The position numbers were made by a program, and so were the translations under genes. From JAFAXD01 sp035472475 (GTDB lineage: Bacteria > Pseudomonadota > Alphaproteobacteria > Rhizobiales > Xanthobacteraceae), in contig DATIPA010000071.1 of the NCBI GenBank assembly GCA_035472475.1, positions 1 to 13,672 on the forward strand: a stretch of DNA of 13,672 nt. The letters run 5' to 3'. Below, one piece after another: positions 13,414 through 13,672 of this stretch (position 1 is the stretch's first letter; each line of letters begins with the position of its first letter). Below the pieces are notes generated by a model, which was not told the origin of the DNA, ran no database searches, and saw only the letters and a list, made by a program, of their open reading frames with translations.

Positions 13414-13545
13414 CGGCCTTTTCCATCACCGGCCAGCAGGGCAAACAAAAAGGATTTGGGAGCAAGAAACCGAGCGCTCTCGCCTCAAGCCCGATGCGAC
13501 ACTCCACTCGGACCGATTGTCTCCAATCAGGGTGCTGTGGAATTC

Positions 13546-13672
13546 ATGACGCAAGCCGTTCGTAAAAGACATTTTGGGGTCATCGATGAAGACCAGAAGC
13601 AGACAATGAGCGGTCTCGAATTTGTCCAAGGACTTGTCGATGGTACCATGCCGCTGAACCCGATGGCCGAAA
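13546..13672 (+). CDS. PaaI-type hotdog thioesterase, N-terminal part (3' end outside window)
   Basis: The first 42 codons of a gene that runs off the window. After a short basic leader, the segment SGLEFVQGLVDGTMPLNPMAE matches the N-terminal helix of PaaI-family acyl-CoA thioesterases (consensus like GLEFL-x-lvDG-lP-pPia-tLg), which hydrolyse aromatic or fatty acyl-CoAs. Codon choice and sequence favour this frame over the overlapping opposite-strand frame at 13426-13629. GGA five bases before the ATG is a weak ribosome site; an internal ATG at 13606 directly precedes the homology and is an alternative start. It is divergent from the lipoprotein/potF-like pair. The catalytic region is not in view. 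Confidence 0.65.
   Translation, partial: MTQAVRKRHFGVIDEDQKQTMSGLEFVQGLVDGTMPLNPMAE

Noticed and set aside
13412..13433. GCCGG / CCGGC inverted repeat as a terminator near 13420
   Set aside because: The stem is only 5 bp with a 12-nt loop and lies in a divergent upstream region, where a terminator is not expected.
13426..13629. 67-codon open frame on the - strand near the right end
   Set aside because: The + strand frame from 13546 gives a recognisable thioesterase N-terminus over the same bases, and both cannot easily be real.
1..13672. Search by eye for tRNA, rRNA, CRISPR arrays, insertion sequence ends, prophage genes, toxin-antitoxin pairs or restriction systems
   Set aside because: Nothing in the window supports any of these. 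The genes look like core or stable accessory genes without mobile-element signs.

Overview
The window is high-GC and densely packed, and points to an alphaproteobacterium of the Hyphomicrobiales (Rhizobiales), probably near Bradyrhizobium, Rhodopseudomonas or Pseudolabrys. The evidence is a complete gene set for attaching a very-long-chain fatty acid (VLCFA) to lipid A, including the special acyl carrier protein AcpXL, a DUF3551 protein, a DUF6295 protein, and a palindromic intergenic repeat of the type common in this order. I see no tRNA, rRNA, CRISPR, insertion sequence or phage gene. Every complete gene looks intact.

Left third (1-4325): the 3' end of a dienelactone hydrolase and a small DUF6295 gene on the + strand meet a group A FAD aromatic monooxygenase on the - strand at a strong hairpin. 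The monooxygenase has a striking inverted-repeat operator candidate just upstream. After a 326-bp divergent gap come a small exported Cys-rich protein, a D-2-hydroxyacid dehydrogenase, a rhizobial-type palindromic repeat and a carboxymuconolactone decarboxylase-family gene. Several of these families are typical of aromatic or organic-acid catabolism, but they do not form one operon.

Middle (4391-5679): a two-gene - strand copper unit (DUF2946-like exported protein, then a PCu(A)C copper chaperone). A small single-span membrane protein is transcribed divergently only 24 bp away.

Core (5929-11938): a seven-gene + strand operon: acpXL, fabZ, fabF2, fabF1, a FabG-like reductase, adh2 and lpxXL. 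Gaps are at most 35 bp and two pairs overlap. AcpXL carries the growing chain, the FabF pair condenses, the FabG-like enzyme reduces, FabZ dehydrates, the zinc-free MDR protein Adh2XL is a plausible (unproven) enoyl reductase, and LpxXL transfers the finished VLCFA to lipid A. The first FabF has lost its active-site cysteine and most of its catalytic set, so the pair resembles a ketosynthase/chain-length-factor heterodimer. This is the most interesting system in the window.

Right end (11954-13672): converging on lpxXL is a two-gene - strand unit, a small DUF3551-type probable lipoprotein overlapping by 4 nt a PotF-like polyamine-binding protein with no transporter partner in view. After a 201-bp divergent gap the window ends in the start of a PaaI-type thioesterase gene.
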